Source: JBGPLJ01 sp035644395
GTDB lineage: Bacteria; Pseudomonadota; Gammaproteobacteria; Steroidobacterales; Steroidobacteraceae
Direction of reading: 5' to 3'
Assembly (NCBI GenBank): GCA_035644395.1
Contig: DASQOR010000074.1
Coordinates: 1 to 64,000 of the forward strand
Length of the DNA: 64,000 nucleotides
Program-made: the position numbers and the translations under genes
The notes under the pieces: generated by a model
What the model was told of the DNA's origin: nothing
Databases searched by the model: none
What the model saw: the letters and a program-made list of their open reading frames with translations, nothing else
In this document: positions 48,853 to 56,826 of the stretch, piece after piece
How positions within the stretch are numbered: position 1 is the first letter of the stretch
Layout: every line of letters begins with the position of its first letter

Positions 48853-50810
48853 CGGGGCAGTGCAAATGCGACGAGCGCGTCATTTCTCGTCGTCCCGAGA
48901 CCCGCGTAACCGCCCGCGGCAATGACGATGAATTGCCGGCCATCGAGCTCGTAAGTCATCGGCGTTGCCTGGCCGCCGCCGGGTAAGCGCCCTTTCCACA
49001 GTTCCGCGCCCGTTCGCACGTCGAAAGCGCGCAAGTAGTCGTCCGCAGCCGCCCCCACGAACACGAGGCCACTGCGCGTGACGATAGGCCCGCCGATGCC
49101 CGGCACACCCTGGTAGTTCCAGAAAGGCCACGGCGCGATGTCGCGCGTCGTGCCGAGCGGTACGCGCCAGGCGATCTTGCCGTTCGCGAGATCCATGGCA
49201 ACGAGCGATCCCCATGGCGGCGCAATGCACGGAATGGCAAAGCCTGACGCGAGGATTTCGCGGCGCATGCCGTAGGGCGTGTTCCACATCGAAGCGAATT
49301 CCGAATCGTTGAACTTGCCGGACGAGCGCATGCTGCCGAGATCGGCCCGCGGCACGAGCGTCACGACCATCGGCAGATCCATGACGACGGCCACGGCGAA
49401 CTGATGCGCCGGGTCGAAGGCGACGCCGCCCCAGTTGGCTCCGCCGGCGTAGCCGGGCCGCTCGATCGTTCCCTCAAGGCTCGGCGGCGTAAAGATGCCG
49501 TCGGACCGCAGTGCTTTGATCTTGTCCGCGCATTGACCGCGATCGTAGAACGTGAGGCCCCAGGCATCGTTCTCGGTGACCTTCGTCCAGGGAACCAGCG
49601 GCGGCAGTGCGGAAACGGGCTGCGTCGGCGACGCGAACTCCCCCGCGACGGCGCCTTGCGGCACGGGCTTCTCGGTCACGGCAAACACGGGCTCGCCGGT
49701 GTCCCGATGGAAGACGAAGAGCTGGCCGGTCTTGGTCGCCTGGATCACGACCGGCGTGCGCTGACCGTCGCGATTCAGCTCCGCGACGACGGGCTGCGAA
49801 GCCACGTCGTAGTCCCAGAGATCGTGATGAATCAGCTGCTGGCCCCAGACGAGCTTGCCCGTCGCGACATCGAGCGCGACGACGGAATTCGCCCAGCGAT
49901 TGTCTCCACGGCGCTCGCCGCCGAAGAAATCCGGGCTCGCCGAACCCGTCGGCACGAAGACAAGATTGCGATCGGGCGCGACCGACAGGATGCTCCAGGC
50001 ATTCGCGGCGCCGGTCCAGTCCGCCGCCTGCTCCGGCACTTCTTCGAAGTCCGGATTGGTGGCGTCCTTCGGGATGTGGGCGGTCCGTGGGATCGGATCC
50101 CACTTCCAGCGCAGTGCGCCGGTGCGAACGTCGTATGCGCGCACGACACCGAGCTCGAGATCGGTTGCGCGGTTGTCGCCGATCGAGGATCCCGTGATGA
50201 GGGTGTCACCCGCGATCGCCGGCGGCGAGGTCACGGCATAGTCGGGCCGATCCTGTAGGCGCACGCCGCGGGACAGATCGATCGCGCCGTTCACGCCAAA
50301 ATCCGCGCAGGGCTTCCCCGATTTCGCGTCGAGCGCAATCAGCCGCGCATCGAGCGTGCCGATGAAGATGCGCTCGCCGCAAACTTCATTCCTGTGCCCT
50401 GGATCCGACCAGTAGGACACGCCGCGGGAGGCCATTTCGCTGTAGCGCACGCCGCGATTGAGCTTCGGATCATAGCGCCAGCGCTCCCGCCCGGTTGCGG
50501 CGTCGACTGCGAGCACGATGGCGGTCGCCGTCGAAACATAAAGCGTGCGGCCGATGAGGATCGGCGTCGCCTCGAAGGTCAGCTTGTCGCTGCGGGCGAG
50601 ATTGTCACCGAGTTCCCCCGTATGAAAGGTCCACGCGGTCTCGAGACCGGACACGTTGCCGGCGGTCACCTGCCCGGCCGTTGAGAACCGACGGCCGCCC
50701 GAGTCGCCGCCGTAGGACGACCACTCATCCGCACGCACGGGCCTCGCCGTGAGCAGCGCCGCAGCGCCGATGAAGAGCAAGTAGAGAGCCGTCCTGCAAG
50801 CCATGCACAT
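48849..50810 (-). CDS. PQQ-dependent dehydrogenase, soluble periplasmic type
   Basis: A 653-residue quinoprotein. A signal peptide (CRTALYLLFIGAAALLTARPVRA) is followed by an eight-bladed propeller (W-docking repeats such as AVDAATGRERWRYDP, YDVRTGALRWKWDP and FDVRTGAELWKGRLP). It resembles the catalytic domain of membrane glucose/quinate dehydrogenases but lacks their five N-terminal membrane helices, so it is probably periplasmic. PQQ synthesis genes are not here. The substrate (an alcohol or sugar) is unknown. It is divergent from the second LytS kinase gene. Confidence 0.88.
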   Translation of the reverse strand: MCMACRTALYLLFIGAAALLTARPVRADEWSSYGGDSGGRRFSTAGQVTAGNVSGLETAWTFHTGELGDNLARSDKLTFEATPILIGRTLYVSTATAIVLAVDAATGRERWRYDPKLNRGVRYSEMASRGVSYWSDPGHRNEVCGERIFIGTLDARLIALDAKSGKPCADFGVNGAIDLSRGVRLQDRPDYAVTSPPAIAGDTLITGSSIGDNRATDLELGVVRAYDVRTGALRWKWDPIPRTAHIPKDATNPDFEEVPEQAADWTGAANAWSILSVAPDRNLVFVPTGSASPDFFGGERRGDNRWANSVVALDVATGKLVWGQQLIHHDLWDYDVASQPVVAELNRDGQRTPVVIQATKTGQLFVFHRDTGEPVFAVTEKPVPQGAVAGEFASPTQPVSALPPLVPWTKVTENDAWGLTFYDRGQCADKIKALRSDGIFTPPSLEGTIERPGYAGGANWGGVAFDPAHQFAVAVVMDLPMVVTLVPRADLGSMRSSGKFNDSEFASMWNTPYGMRREILASGFAIPCIAPPWGSLVAMDLANGKIAWRVPLGTTRDIAPWPFWNYQGVPGIGGPIVTRSGLVFVGAAADDYLRAFDVRTGAELWKGRLPGGGQATPMTYELDGRQFIVIAAGGYAGLGTTRNDALVAFALPR

Positions 50811-50950
50811 GTCACGATCCCTCAGGCAGTCACGATGCGGGGCGAGTATTCGCGCGATACGAAGGCTCGGCACGGATTTCGTGGCAGGCGGGATCGGGCG
50901 TGGGGCGAGCGGCGTAACGGCCGTCCAGCCGGGTGCGGTAGGCTGACGCC

Positions 50951-51994
50951 ATGCGCAAGATCCTGTTCGTCATTTTCCCGGTGCTGTTCGGGCTCTATCT
51001 CGGGCTCAACGAACTCATCGGACGCGCGAACTCCAATCGCACGATCGAGTACTGGAAACCCATCGCCTGGGAGATGACGAGCGTCATCGTCATCATGGCG
51101 CTGGTGCCGCTCATCTTCTGGTTTGAAAAGCGGCACCGGCTGGAAGCGCCCAGGCGCTTGCGGACGGCCGCGATTCACCTCGGCGGCGCGGTCGCATTCT
51201 CGATCGTCCACGTGATCGGCATGATCGCGATCCGCGAATTCATCTATGTGCTGCATTCGGAGCACTATGACTACGGCAATCCCTGGCTCGTGCTCGTCTA
51301 CGAATTCCAGAAGGACGTGATCACCTACACGATGATCCTGCTGATCGCGTTCACGATCCGTCAGTACCGGCGCCGGCGCGAAGGCGAGGTGCTGGCCGCA
51401 GAGCTGTCGCGGAACGTGAGCGACGCGCGCTTGCGCCAGCTCACCGCGCAGATCGATCCGCATTTCATCTTCAACGCGCTCAATGCCATCTCGAATCGCA
51501 TGCACGAGGACGTCGAGGCCGCGGACCGGATGATCGCGCGCCTCGCGGACCTGATGCGCGCCGCGTACGACACCGACGCCAGCGTGTTCGTCGAACTCGG
51601 CCGGGAAATCGAGCTGCTGCGCGGCTATCTCGCGCTGATGGCGGAGCGTTTTCGGGGCCAGCTCGCGATCGATATCGATGTCGAGCCCGGCCTGGAGTCG
51701 CTGCGGGTCCCCCGCCTCCTGATCCAGCCCATCGTCGAGAATGCTCTCAAGCACGGGCTCGCGAGCGGACGCGGACGGCTGCGGGTCGAAGTGCGCCGGC
51801 GAGGCGACCGCTTGACCTGCCTCGTTGCCGACGATGGCGTGGGTATCGCCGCGCCGGTGCGCATGGGCACGGGTCTCAGCAACGTCAGTCACCGGCTCGA
51901 GCTGCTTTTTCCTGCCGCCCACGAATTTGTCATCGGGCCGGCCGAGCCTGCCGGTACGCGCGTGTGGCTCTCGATTCCCGCGACCAGCGCGTGA
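50951..51994 (+). CDS. LytS-type sensor histidine kinase
   Basis: A 347-residue kinase with about four membrane helices (ILFVIFPVLFGLYLGL, EMTSVIVIMALVPLIFW, HLGGAVAFSIVHVIGMIAI, VITYTMILLIAFTI), phospho-acceptor His171 in LTAQIDPHFIFNALNAIS, and the ATP-binding N-box PIVENALKHGL. Its stop overlaps the GTG of the LytTR regulator, so it is coupled to it. It is the second such pair in the window and only weakly resembles the first outside the kinase core. Signal unknown. Confidence 0.9.
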   Translation: MRKILFVIFPVLFGLYLGLNELIGRANSNRTIEYWKPIAWEMTSVIVIMALVPLIFWFEKRHRLEAPRRLRTAAIHLGGAVAFSIVHVIGMIAIREFIYVLHSEHYDYGNPWLVLVYEFQKDVITYTMILLIAFTIRQYRRRREGEVLAAELSRNVSDARLRQLTAQIDPHFIFNALNAISNRMHEDVEAADRMIARLADLMRAAYDTDASVFVELGREIELLRGYLALMAERFRGQLAIDIDVEPGLESLRVPRLLIQPIVENALKHGLASGRGRLRVEVRRRGDRLTCLVADDGVGIAAPVRMGTGLSNVSHRLELLFPAAHEFVIGPAEPAGTRVWLSIPATSA

Positions 51995-52758
51995 CGCACA
52001 GCGTCGTCATCGTGGAGGACGAACCGCCTGCACGTGCGAAGTTGATGCGGATGCTCGCCGACGAGCCGGATTTCGTCGTCGTCGCGGAGGCCGACAGCGT
52101 CGCAACCGGCAAGGCGGCGCTCGCGAAGCACCGTCCCTCGGTTCTCTACCTCGATATCCAGCTCGGCGCCGAGTCCGGGTTCGACGTCCTTGACCCGCGC
52201 AGGGCCGAGCCTGCGCCGCTCATCGTCTTCACGACCGCCTATTCCGAGTTCGCCGTGCGCGCCTTCGAGCTGCAGGCGCTCGACTATCTTTTGAAACCCT
52301 TTGACCGCGATCGCTTCATGCAGAGCGTCGAGCGGACGCGGGAAGCCCTGCGGCAGGGCGATGCGGCGGACGTCGAAGAGCGCGTTCGGCGCCTGCTTGC
52401 GTCCCTGCCCGACCGCGTGCCGATGCTTGCACAGCTGCCGGTGCGCGATGGCGATCGCACGATCCTGGTGCCCGCCGATGACATACTGCGGCTCGCCGCC
52501 GCCGACAACTACGTCGAGGTATTCACGCCGTCGCGCAAGTACCTCGTGCGGGAAACGCTGAGCGGCCTCGCATCACAGCTCGATCCCGCACGGTTCCTGC
52601 GGGTACACCGGTCGCACATCGTGCGCGTCGATTGCATCCGCGAGATCCGGCCGTGGTTTCACGGCGACTACCAGCTTCTCCTGCGGGATGGCACCGAACT
52701 CAACCTGAGCCGGCGCTTCAAGGCCTTGCTGCCGGCGAATATCCGCGATCGCTTGTAA
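51991..52758 (+). CDS. LytTR-family response regulator
   Basis: A 255-residue regulator: receiver domain with Glu9/Asp10 and phospho-acceptor Asp55 (VLYLDIQLG), FTTAYS and LLKPFD, then a LytTR DNA-binding domain (ADDILRLAAADNYVEVF, FLRVHRSHIVRVD). Start GTG at 51991 overlaps the kinase stop (GTGA). The targets are unknown; the divergent PQQ dehydrogenase 140 bases before the kinase is a candidate. Confidence 0.9.
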   Translation: MTHSVVIVEDEPPARAKLMRMLADEPDFVVVAEADSVATGKAALAKHRPSVLYLDIQLGAESGFDVLDPRRAEPAPLIVFTTAYSEFAVRAFELQALDYLLKPFDRDRFMQSVERTREALRQGDAADVEERVRRLLASLPDRVPMLAQLPVRDGDRTILVPADDILRLAAADNYVEVFTPSRKYLVRETLSGLASQLDPARFLRVHRSHIVRVDCIREIRPWFHGDYQLLLRDGTELNLSRRFKALLPANIRDRL

Positions 52759-52768
52759 GGCCGGCGGG

Positions 52769-53212
52769 CTAGATCCAGCGCCGGACCTTTTTCTTGTACG
52801 CGACGTAGTCAGCGCCGAAGATTTCCTCGAGAAATGCTTCTTCGCCGCGGATGAACTGCGTGGAAAGGATCCACAGAAAGACGGGTATCGGCAGCCACGG
52901 GCTCAAGGTTCCGAAGGCGATCGCGGTGCCGGTCAGTGCCGTCGCGAGGCCGAGATACATCGGATTGCGCGTCACACGATAAAGGCCGGTCGTCACGAGC
53001 ACGGTCGAACGCTCGAACGGCACGACGGGCGTGCCCGCACGCCGGAAAGCACCGGCGCCGACGGCGGAAAGCGCGATACCCCCGACGATCAGCGCGATCC
53101 CGGCATACGACCATGGTTCGGGGACGAGCCTCGCGATCGGAACGAGGAAATGGAGTCCCGCCATCACGACGAGACTGATCGCCAGCCACGCCGGCGGCAG
53201 GATCCGGCGCAT
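52769..53212 (-). CDS. isoprenylcysteine/phospholipid-type methyltransferase
   Basis: A 147-residue membrane protein of the ICMT/PEMT family with about four helices. The SAM-binding signature is GLYRVTRNPMYLGL near 75-88, followed by the catalytic-type GEEAFLEEIFGADYVAY segment. Bacterial members methylate small or lipid substrates, mostly unidentified. It follows a small membrane-protein gene on the same strand. Confidence 0.86.
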   Translation of the reverse strand: MRRILPPAWLAISLVVMAGLHFLVPIARLVPEPWSYAGIALIVGGIALSAVGAGAFRRAGTPVVPFERSTVLVTTGLYRVTRNPMYLGLATALTGTAIAFGTLSPWLPIPVFLWILSTQFIRGEEAFLEEIFGADYVAYKKKVRRWI

Positions 53213-53216
53213 GACG

Positions 53217-53411
53217 CTACCGGGCACCGCCGAGGATGCGCGCCGGCAGCAGGATGATGGCGCGCAACAGCTCGAAGACGCCTTCGACCGCGATGCCGAG
53301 GATGCGGAACGGGATCGAGACGAGCCAGACGAGCGGCCAGAGCACCAGCGCGACGAGCGCAAGCGGCCAGCACAGCACGAAAAGGAGCAGCCAAAGGGCG
53401 AGACTCAACAT
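53217..53411 (-). CDS. small membrane protein
   Basis: A 64-residue protein made of two hydrophobic helices (LALWLLLFVLCWPLALVALVL and the VSIPFRILGIAVEGVF region) and a short basic tail. It resembles small inner-membrane proteins found near methyltransferase or chaperone genes but has no assigned family. It is four bases from the ICMT-like gene. Confidence 0.6.
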   Translation of the reverse strand: MLSLALWLLLFVLCWPLALVALVLWPLVWLVSIPFRILGIAVEGVFELLRAIILLPARILGGAR

Positions 53412-53427
53412 GTCGATTCACCTCTAC

Positions 53428-54171
53428 TCATTCCGCCGGACTCGTCAGATTCGTATACGAGGTCACCGAGGTCGGGATCACCGCGTAGGTGTATGGGACA
53501 TAGAGCTGCAATTCAAGCAGGCCGACCCGGACCCAGCGTACCGGACGATCGATGCCCTGCACGACGACCTTGTAGCCGTCGCCCAGCGCGCCGGTGACCT
53601 TGGTGACGTCTGCGGCGAAGAGCTTGATGACGGCATCACGATACTGCGCGGGATTGACCACGCTGATCTCGACGTCGTCTTCCCCGTCGAGCTCCGTGCG
53701 GCCGACGCCCTTGACGCTGGCGACGAAGTCCTTGAGCTTGCTGATGAGCGCGGTCGGATTGACGTCCGTCGCCGGAATCTTGGTCTTCACGCTGATGGTC
53801 GTGCGCGAAGTATCGGGCCGTTTGTCGGCTCCGAGCGGTACGGTCGCCGAATCCACCTTGAGCGGAATGACGAGGCCGTCGCCGTCGACGACGCTGAGCT
53901 CGATGGTTCCGTCGCGCTTCGCGGCGGCGAGCGCGGCGCGCAGCGTGTCGTAGATTTCCTTCTTGCGGACGTCGCGCTCGCGCGAATCGTTCGAGACGAC
54001 GACCTGCAGCAGGATGAAGTCACCCGGGCGCTTCAAGGATGCGCCCGGGACGGAGTCGCCCTTCTCCACGCGCGAGCCCGTGACGACGATTTCCTCGAGC
54101 CCCTGGGCCACCGCCCACAACGGTGTCAGGCAAAGCAATGCGGCTGCAATGGGGATGTTCATGGTCTTCAT
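53428..54171 (-). CDS. SIMPL-like (DUF541) exported protein
   Basis: A 247-residue protein with a signal peptide (MNIPIAAALLCLTPLWAVA) and an alpha/beta body resembling SIMPL/DUF541: RPGDFILLQVVVSNDSRERD in the first strand and KDFVASVKGVGRTELDGEDD in the central helix. The match to DUF541 is weaker than for the gene at 27639. GGAGAAATGTC precedes the ATG. Function unknown. Confidence 0.6.
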   Translation of the reverse strand: MKTMNIPIAAALLCLTPLWAVAQGLEEIVVTGSRVEKGDSVPGASLKRPGDFILLQVVVSNDSRERDVRKKEIYDTLRAALAAAKRDGTIELSVVDGDGLVIPLKVDSATVPLGADKRPDTSRTTISVKTKIPATDVNPTALISKLKDFVASVKGVGRTELDGEDDVEISVVNPAQYRDAVIKLFAADVTKVTGALGDGYKVVVQGIDRPVRWVRVGLLELQLYVPYTYAVIPTSVTSYTNLTSPAE

Positions 54172-54202
54172 GACATTTCTCCGGCTTCTTATGGTTGGCA
54201 GA

Positions 54203-54655
54203 TCATACTTCGACGACGAGCTCGACCTCGACGCACGCCCCCATCGGCAACTGGGCGACGCCGAATGCGCTGCGGGCATGCGCGCCGCGTTCCCCGAACA
54301 CCGAGACGAGGAGCTCCGAGCAACCGTTCGCGACCAGGTGCTGCTCGGTGAAATCGCCGGTCGAATTGACGAGGCACAGCGCCTTCACGATACGCTTGAC
54401 CTTGTCGAGGCTGCCGAGCGAATCCTGAAGCGTCGCGAGCAGATCGAGCGCAACCGCGTGCGCCGCGGTCTTGCCGTCGGCGGTCGTCATGTTCCTGCCG
54501 AGCTGCCCGGTCCATGGCCTGCCGTCCTTGCGCGCGATGTGCCCGGAGACGAACAGGAGATCGCCGGTTCGCGCCGCCATGACGAAGGCCGCAATGGGCT
54601 TGATCGCCGCGGGTAGTTCCATGCCCAGCTGCTTGAGTCGGTCGTCGGTCGTCAC
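54203..54655 (-). CDS. RidA-family protein
   Basis: A 150-residue RidA (YjgF/YER057c) protein: GDLLFVSGHIARKDGRPW, SLDKVKRIVKALCLVN, and SAFGVAQLPMGACVEVELVV are typical. RidA enzymes remove reactive enamine/imine intermediates; this longer subgroup (Rid7-like) may be specialised. I start at a GTG at 54655 (VTTDDRLKQLG) with GAGGAGCTACCACC before it; an ATG 11 codons upstream is a poorer choice. Confidence 0.86.
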   Translation of the reverse strand: MTTDDRLKQLGMELPAAIKPIAAFVMAARTGDLLFVSGHIARKDGRPWTGQLGRNMTTADGKTAAHAVALDLLATLQDSLGSLDKVKRIVKALCLVNSTGDFTEQHLVANGCSELLVSVFGERGAHARSAFGVAQLPMGACVEVELVVEV

Positions 54656-54684
54656 GGTGGTAGCTCCTCGAGGTATCGGGTGGA

Positions 54685-55059
54685 TCAAGTGGCGGCAGTT
54701 TGCCCCAGGGCGAGGAGCCGCTGTCCCTTGCGTATCGGGTCCATCGTTGCGCGCAGCCCGCGACGCCGCGCCTGCGCGAGAATCTGCTCACCGGACAAGC
54801 GCAGCTTCGGGTAGCTGCCCGTGATGATCGTCCAGGCGGTGCCGTTCCATTCGTGGACGATGTCGGTGACCCGGACTTTCTCTCGTTCGAAGTGCAGGAC
54901 GCACTGCATGATCCGGTCACGCTCCGCGCGCGTCGTGCTGGATGCCGTCAGCATCGGGCCGCCGCATGGCGGGCAGTGATCGAGCCCGCCCATCATCCAG
55001 ATGTAGCGCGCCGCCAGCAGCGACGCGTAATGCCGGATGGATTCCGCCGAAGCCGTCAT
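54685..55059 (-). CDS. hypothetical protein
   Basis: A 124-residue protein that I cannot place. It has a helical start (ESIRHYASLLAARYIWMMGG), a Cys pair in LDHCPPCGGP, a third Cys in MQCVLHFEREK, and a basic C-terminus. The Cys pattern hints at metal binding but is incomplete. The frame is open far upstream, so the ATG at 55059 is a guess. It is divergent from the sigma-like gene. Confidence 0.45.
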   Translation of the reverse strand: MTASAESIRHYASLLAARYIWMMGGLDHCPPCGGPMLTASSTTRAERDRIMQCVLHFEREKVRVTDIVHEWNGTAWTIITGSYPKLRLSGEQILAQARRRGLRATMDPIRKGQRLLALGQTAAT

Positions 55060-55197
55060 GCCCGGCTTTCCCGGATTGCTGCCGTATGATCCATGCCGGT
55101 TATCGTATTGGCCCGCCCAGTGCGAGAGCAATGACCCCAAGGCCCACTTCGAGCCCGACCGACAATATTCTTTCCGGCCCTGCGTCTTAAGGGCCGT

Positions 55198-55716
55198 ATG
55201 ACCGCAGCCGCTGCCACCGCAATGACCCAGGAACAGGACCGCCGCATCGCCGAGGCCGTGGCCCGAGAACGCGGGCGGCTGCGCGATTTCATCCGCCGGC
55301 GGCTGCCCGACCCGCGTGATGGCGAGGACCTCCTGCAGGACGTGCTGATCGAGTTCGTCGAGGAATACCGCCTGATGCGCCCCATCGAGCCGGCGGGCGC
55401 CTGGCTCTATCGCGTGGCGCGCAAGCACTACGCGGTGCGACACCTGCGGCAGCGGCTCGCGGCCAGTGCCATGAGAAATCGATTCGTCCGGATGGCCGGC
55501 ATCGCCGTGCTGGTGGTGCTCGTGCTGACTCGCATCCTCTTCGGTGGGCTCGGCCGTCGCGGCGGCCACGGTCACTGGCGGTCGCGCTGGCGCAAGCGCT
55601 GGCACGAGCGCTGGCACGAGCGCTGGGAGCAGATGTCGCCCGAGGAGCGGGAGAAGTTCCGCGCCGGCATGGGAGCCCGCTGCGGCGATTGGCGTAGTGA
55701 GCCGAAAAGCGGCTGA
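55198..55716 (+). CDS. ECF sigma-factor remnant fused to a membrane protein
   Basis: A 172-residue fusion. Residues 15-75 are region 2 of an extracytoplasmic-function sigma factor (VARERGRLRDFIRRRLPD, DLLQDVLIEFVEEY, PAGAWLYRVAR). Residues 75-88 (RKHYAVRHLRQRL) are instead the very end of region 4, so the region 3-4 linker and most of region 4 are missing. Residues 93-172 match a small membrane protein often encoded just after such sigma genes: one helix (GIAVLVVLVLTRILFGGLG) and an Arg/Trp-rich tail ending MSPEEREKFRAGM. So an in-frame deletion within the sigma gene and loss of its stop probably made this protein. It cannot bind a -35 element; it may be dead or act as a tethered decoy. Confidence 0.7.
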   Translation: MTAAAATAMTQEQDRRIAEAVARERGRLRDFIRRRLPDPRDGEDLLQDVLIEFVEEYRLMRPIEPAGAWLYRVARKHYAVRHLRQRLAASAMRNRFVRMAGIAVLVVLVLTRILFGGLGRRGGHGHWRSRWRKRWHERWHERWEQMSPEEREKFRAGMGARCGDWRSEPKSG

Positions 55717-55719
55717 ACG

Positions 55720-56817
55720 CTACGCCGAGCCCCAGATGTCGCCGAGGACCCGGTGGAAATTGCCACCCAGCACCTTGTCGACGACCGCCGCCGGGTAGCC
55801 GATCTTCTGCAACCGGGACTCGACGATGCGCATGTGCTCGACGTTGTTGAGCTCGGGAACGAGTGGCAGCCGGTCTTCCTCGGGCGCCGCAATCCCGGTG
55901 CGCTTGCGCTCGGCCATGTCCGCCTCCATCGCCTTGCGCGCCTCATCGCTGATCGTGAAGCCGGCGATCGCGCCATCCGTACCGATGCCAACGTGATCCG
56001 TGCCGGCGACGTCGAGCGCGTGCACGAGATGCGCGACGACGTGCCCGGCGGTCGGCACGGTCGGGCTCGCGACGAGGTAGGGCATGAAGTAAATGCCGAC
56101 GACACCGCCGCGATCGGCGAGGGCCCTCAGGTTTTCATCGGTCTGATTACGCGGATGGTCGTGCAGCGCGCGGCAGCCGGTGTGGGTGATGAGCGCGGGC
56201 GTTTTCGATTTCGCGATCGCTTCGGCCGTCGTGCGCATGCCGGCGTGGCCGAGATCGACCGCGATGCCCTGGGCGTTCATGTGCTCGACGAGCGCGAAGC
56301 CCGCCCGGCTCAAGCCCCCGTTGCCGGGCTCCAGGCAGCCGTCACCGAAGAGGCCGCGGTTGTTGTAGGTCAGCTGCATGATGCGCACGCCGAGCTGGCG
56401 GAACGTCTCGAGCCGCTCGCCATGCTCGCCGAGCGCCTGCGGGTGCTGAAATCCCAGGAGGAGCGCGACCTGCTTGTTGCGCGCGGCCGCGGCGATGTCC
56501 GAGTGCCGGCGCGCCAGCAGCCAGAGCGAGGGATCCGAGCCGGCGAGCGCCTGTGCGTAGGCCAATTGGGAGATGGTGTCCTCGAACGTGGACGAGGAGA
56601 CGGTCCAGTTGACCGCCGTGACGCCCGACGCGCGAATGGCGCGCGCGCGGTCGGCACCCATCGGCAGCGGATCGCCGAAATCCGCTGCCCCCGACAGCGC
56701 ATCGAACACGATGCGCACGGCCGGCGGCTTCTTGCTGGAAGCAGCAATGGCGGAGGTTGCCGGCAGGCTGCCGATGGCAGCTGCCGCGGCTGCGGTCAGG
56801 AAGGTTCGTCTCTGCAA
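55720..56817 (-). CDS. membrane dipeptidase-type peptidase M19
   Basis: A 365-residue protein with a Tat-like leader (MQRRTFLTAAAAAAIGSLP) and a metal-dependent TIM-barrel of peptidase family M19 (renal dipeptidase-like). Recognisable metal-site segments are LGFQHPQALG, AVDLGHAG, LITHTGCRALHDHPRNQTD, and GIGTDGAI. Such bacterial enzymes cleave dipeptides, some with D-residues. It lies ten bases from the KAS III gene on the same strand. Confidence 0.85.
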   Translation of the reverse strand: MQRRTFLTAAAAAAIGSLPATSAIAASSKKPPAVRIVFDALSGAADFGDPLPMGADRARAIRASGVTAVNWTVSSSTFEDTISQLAYAQALAGSDPSLWLLARRHSDIAAAARNKQVALLLGFQHPQALGEHGERLETFRQLGVRIMQLTYNNRGLFGDGCLEPGNGGLSRAGFALVEHMNAQGIAVDLGHAGMRTTAEAIAKSKTPALITHTGCRALHDHPRNQTDENLRALADRGGVVGIYFMPYLVASPTVPTAGHVVAHLVHALDVAGTDHVGIGTDGAIAGFTISDEARKAMEADMAERKRTGIAAPEEDRLPLVPELNNVEHMRIVESRLQKIGYPAAVVDKVLGGNFHRVLGDIWGSA

Positions 56818-56826
56818 GCGATCACC

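Noticed and set aside
54685..55617. 310-residue version of the hypothetical protein before the sigma-like gene
   Set aside because: The extension is antisense to the sigma gene and has shadow composition; only the last 124 residues are plausible.
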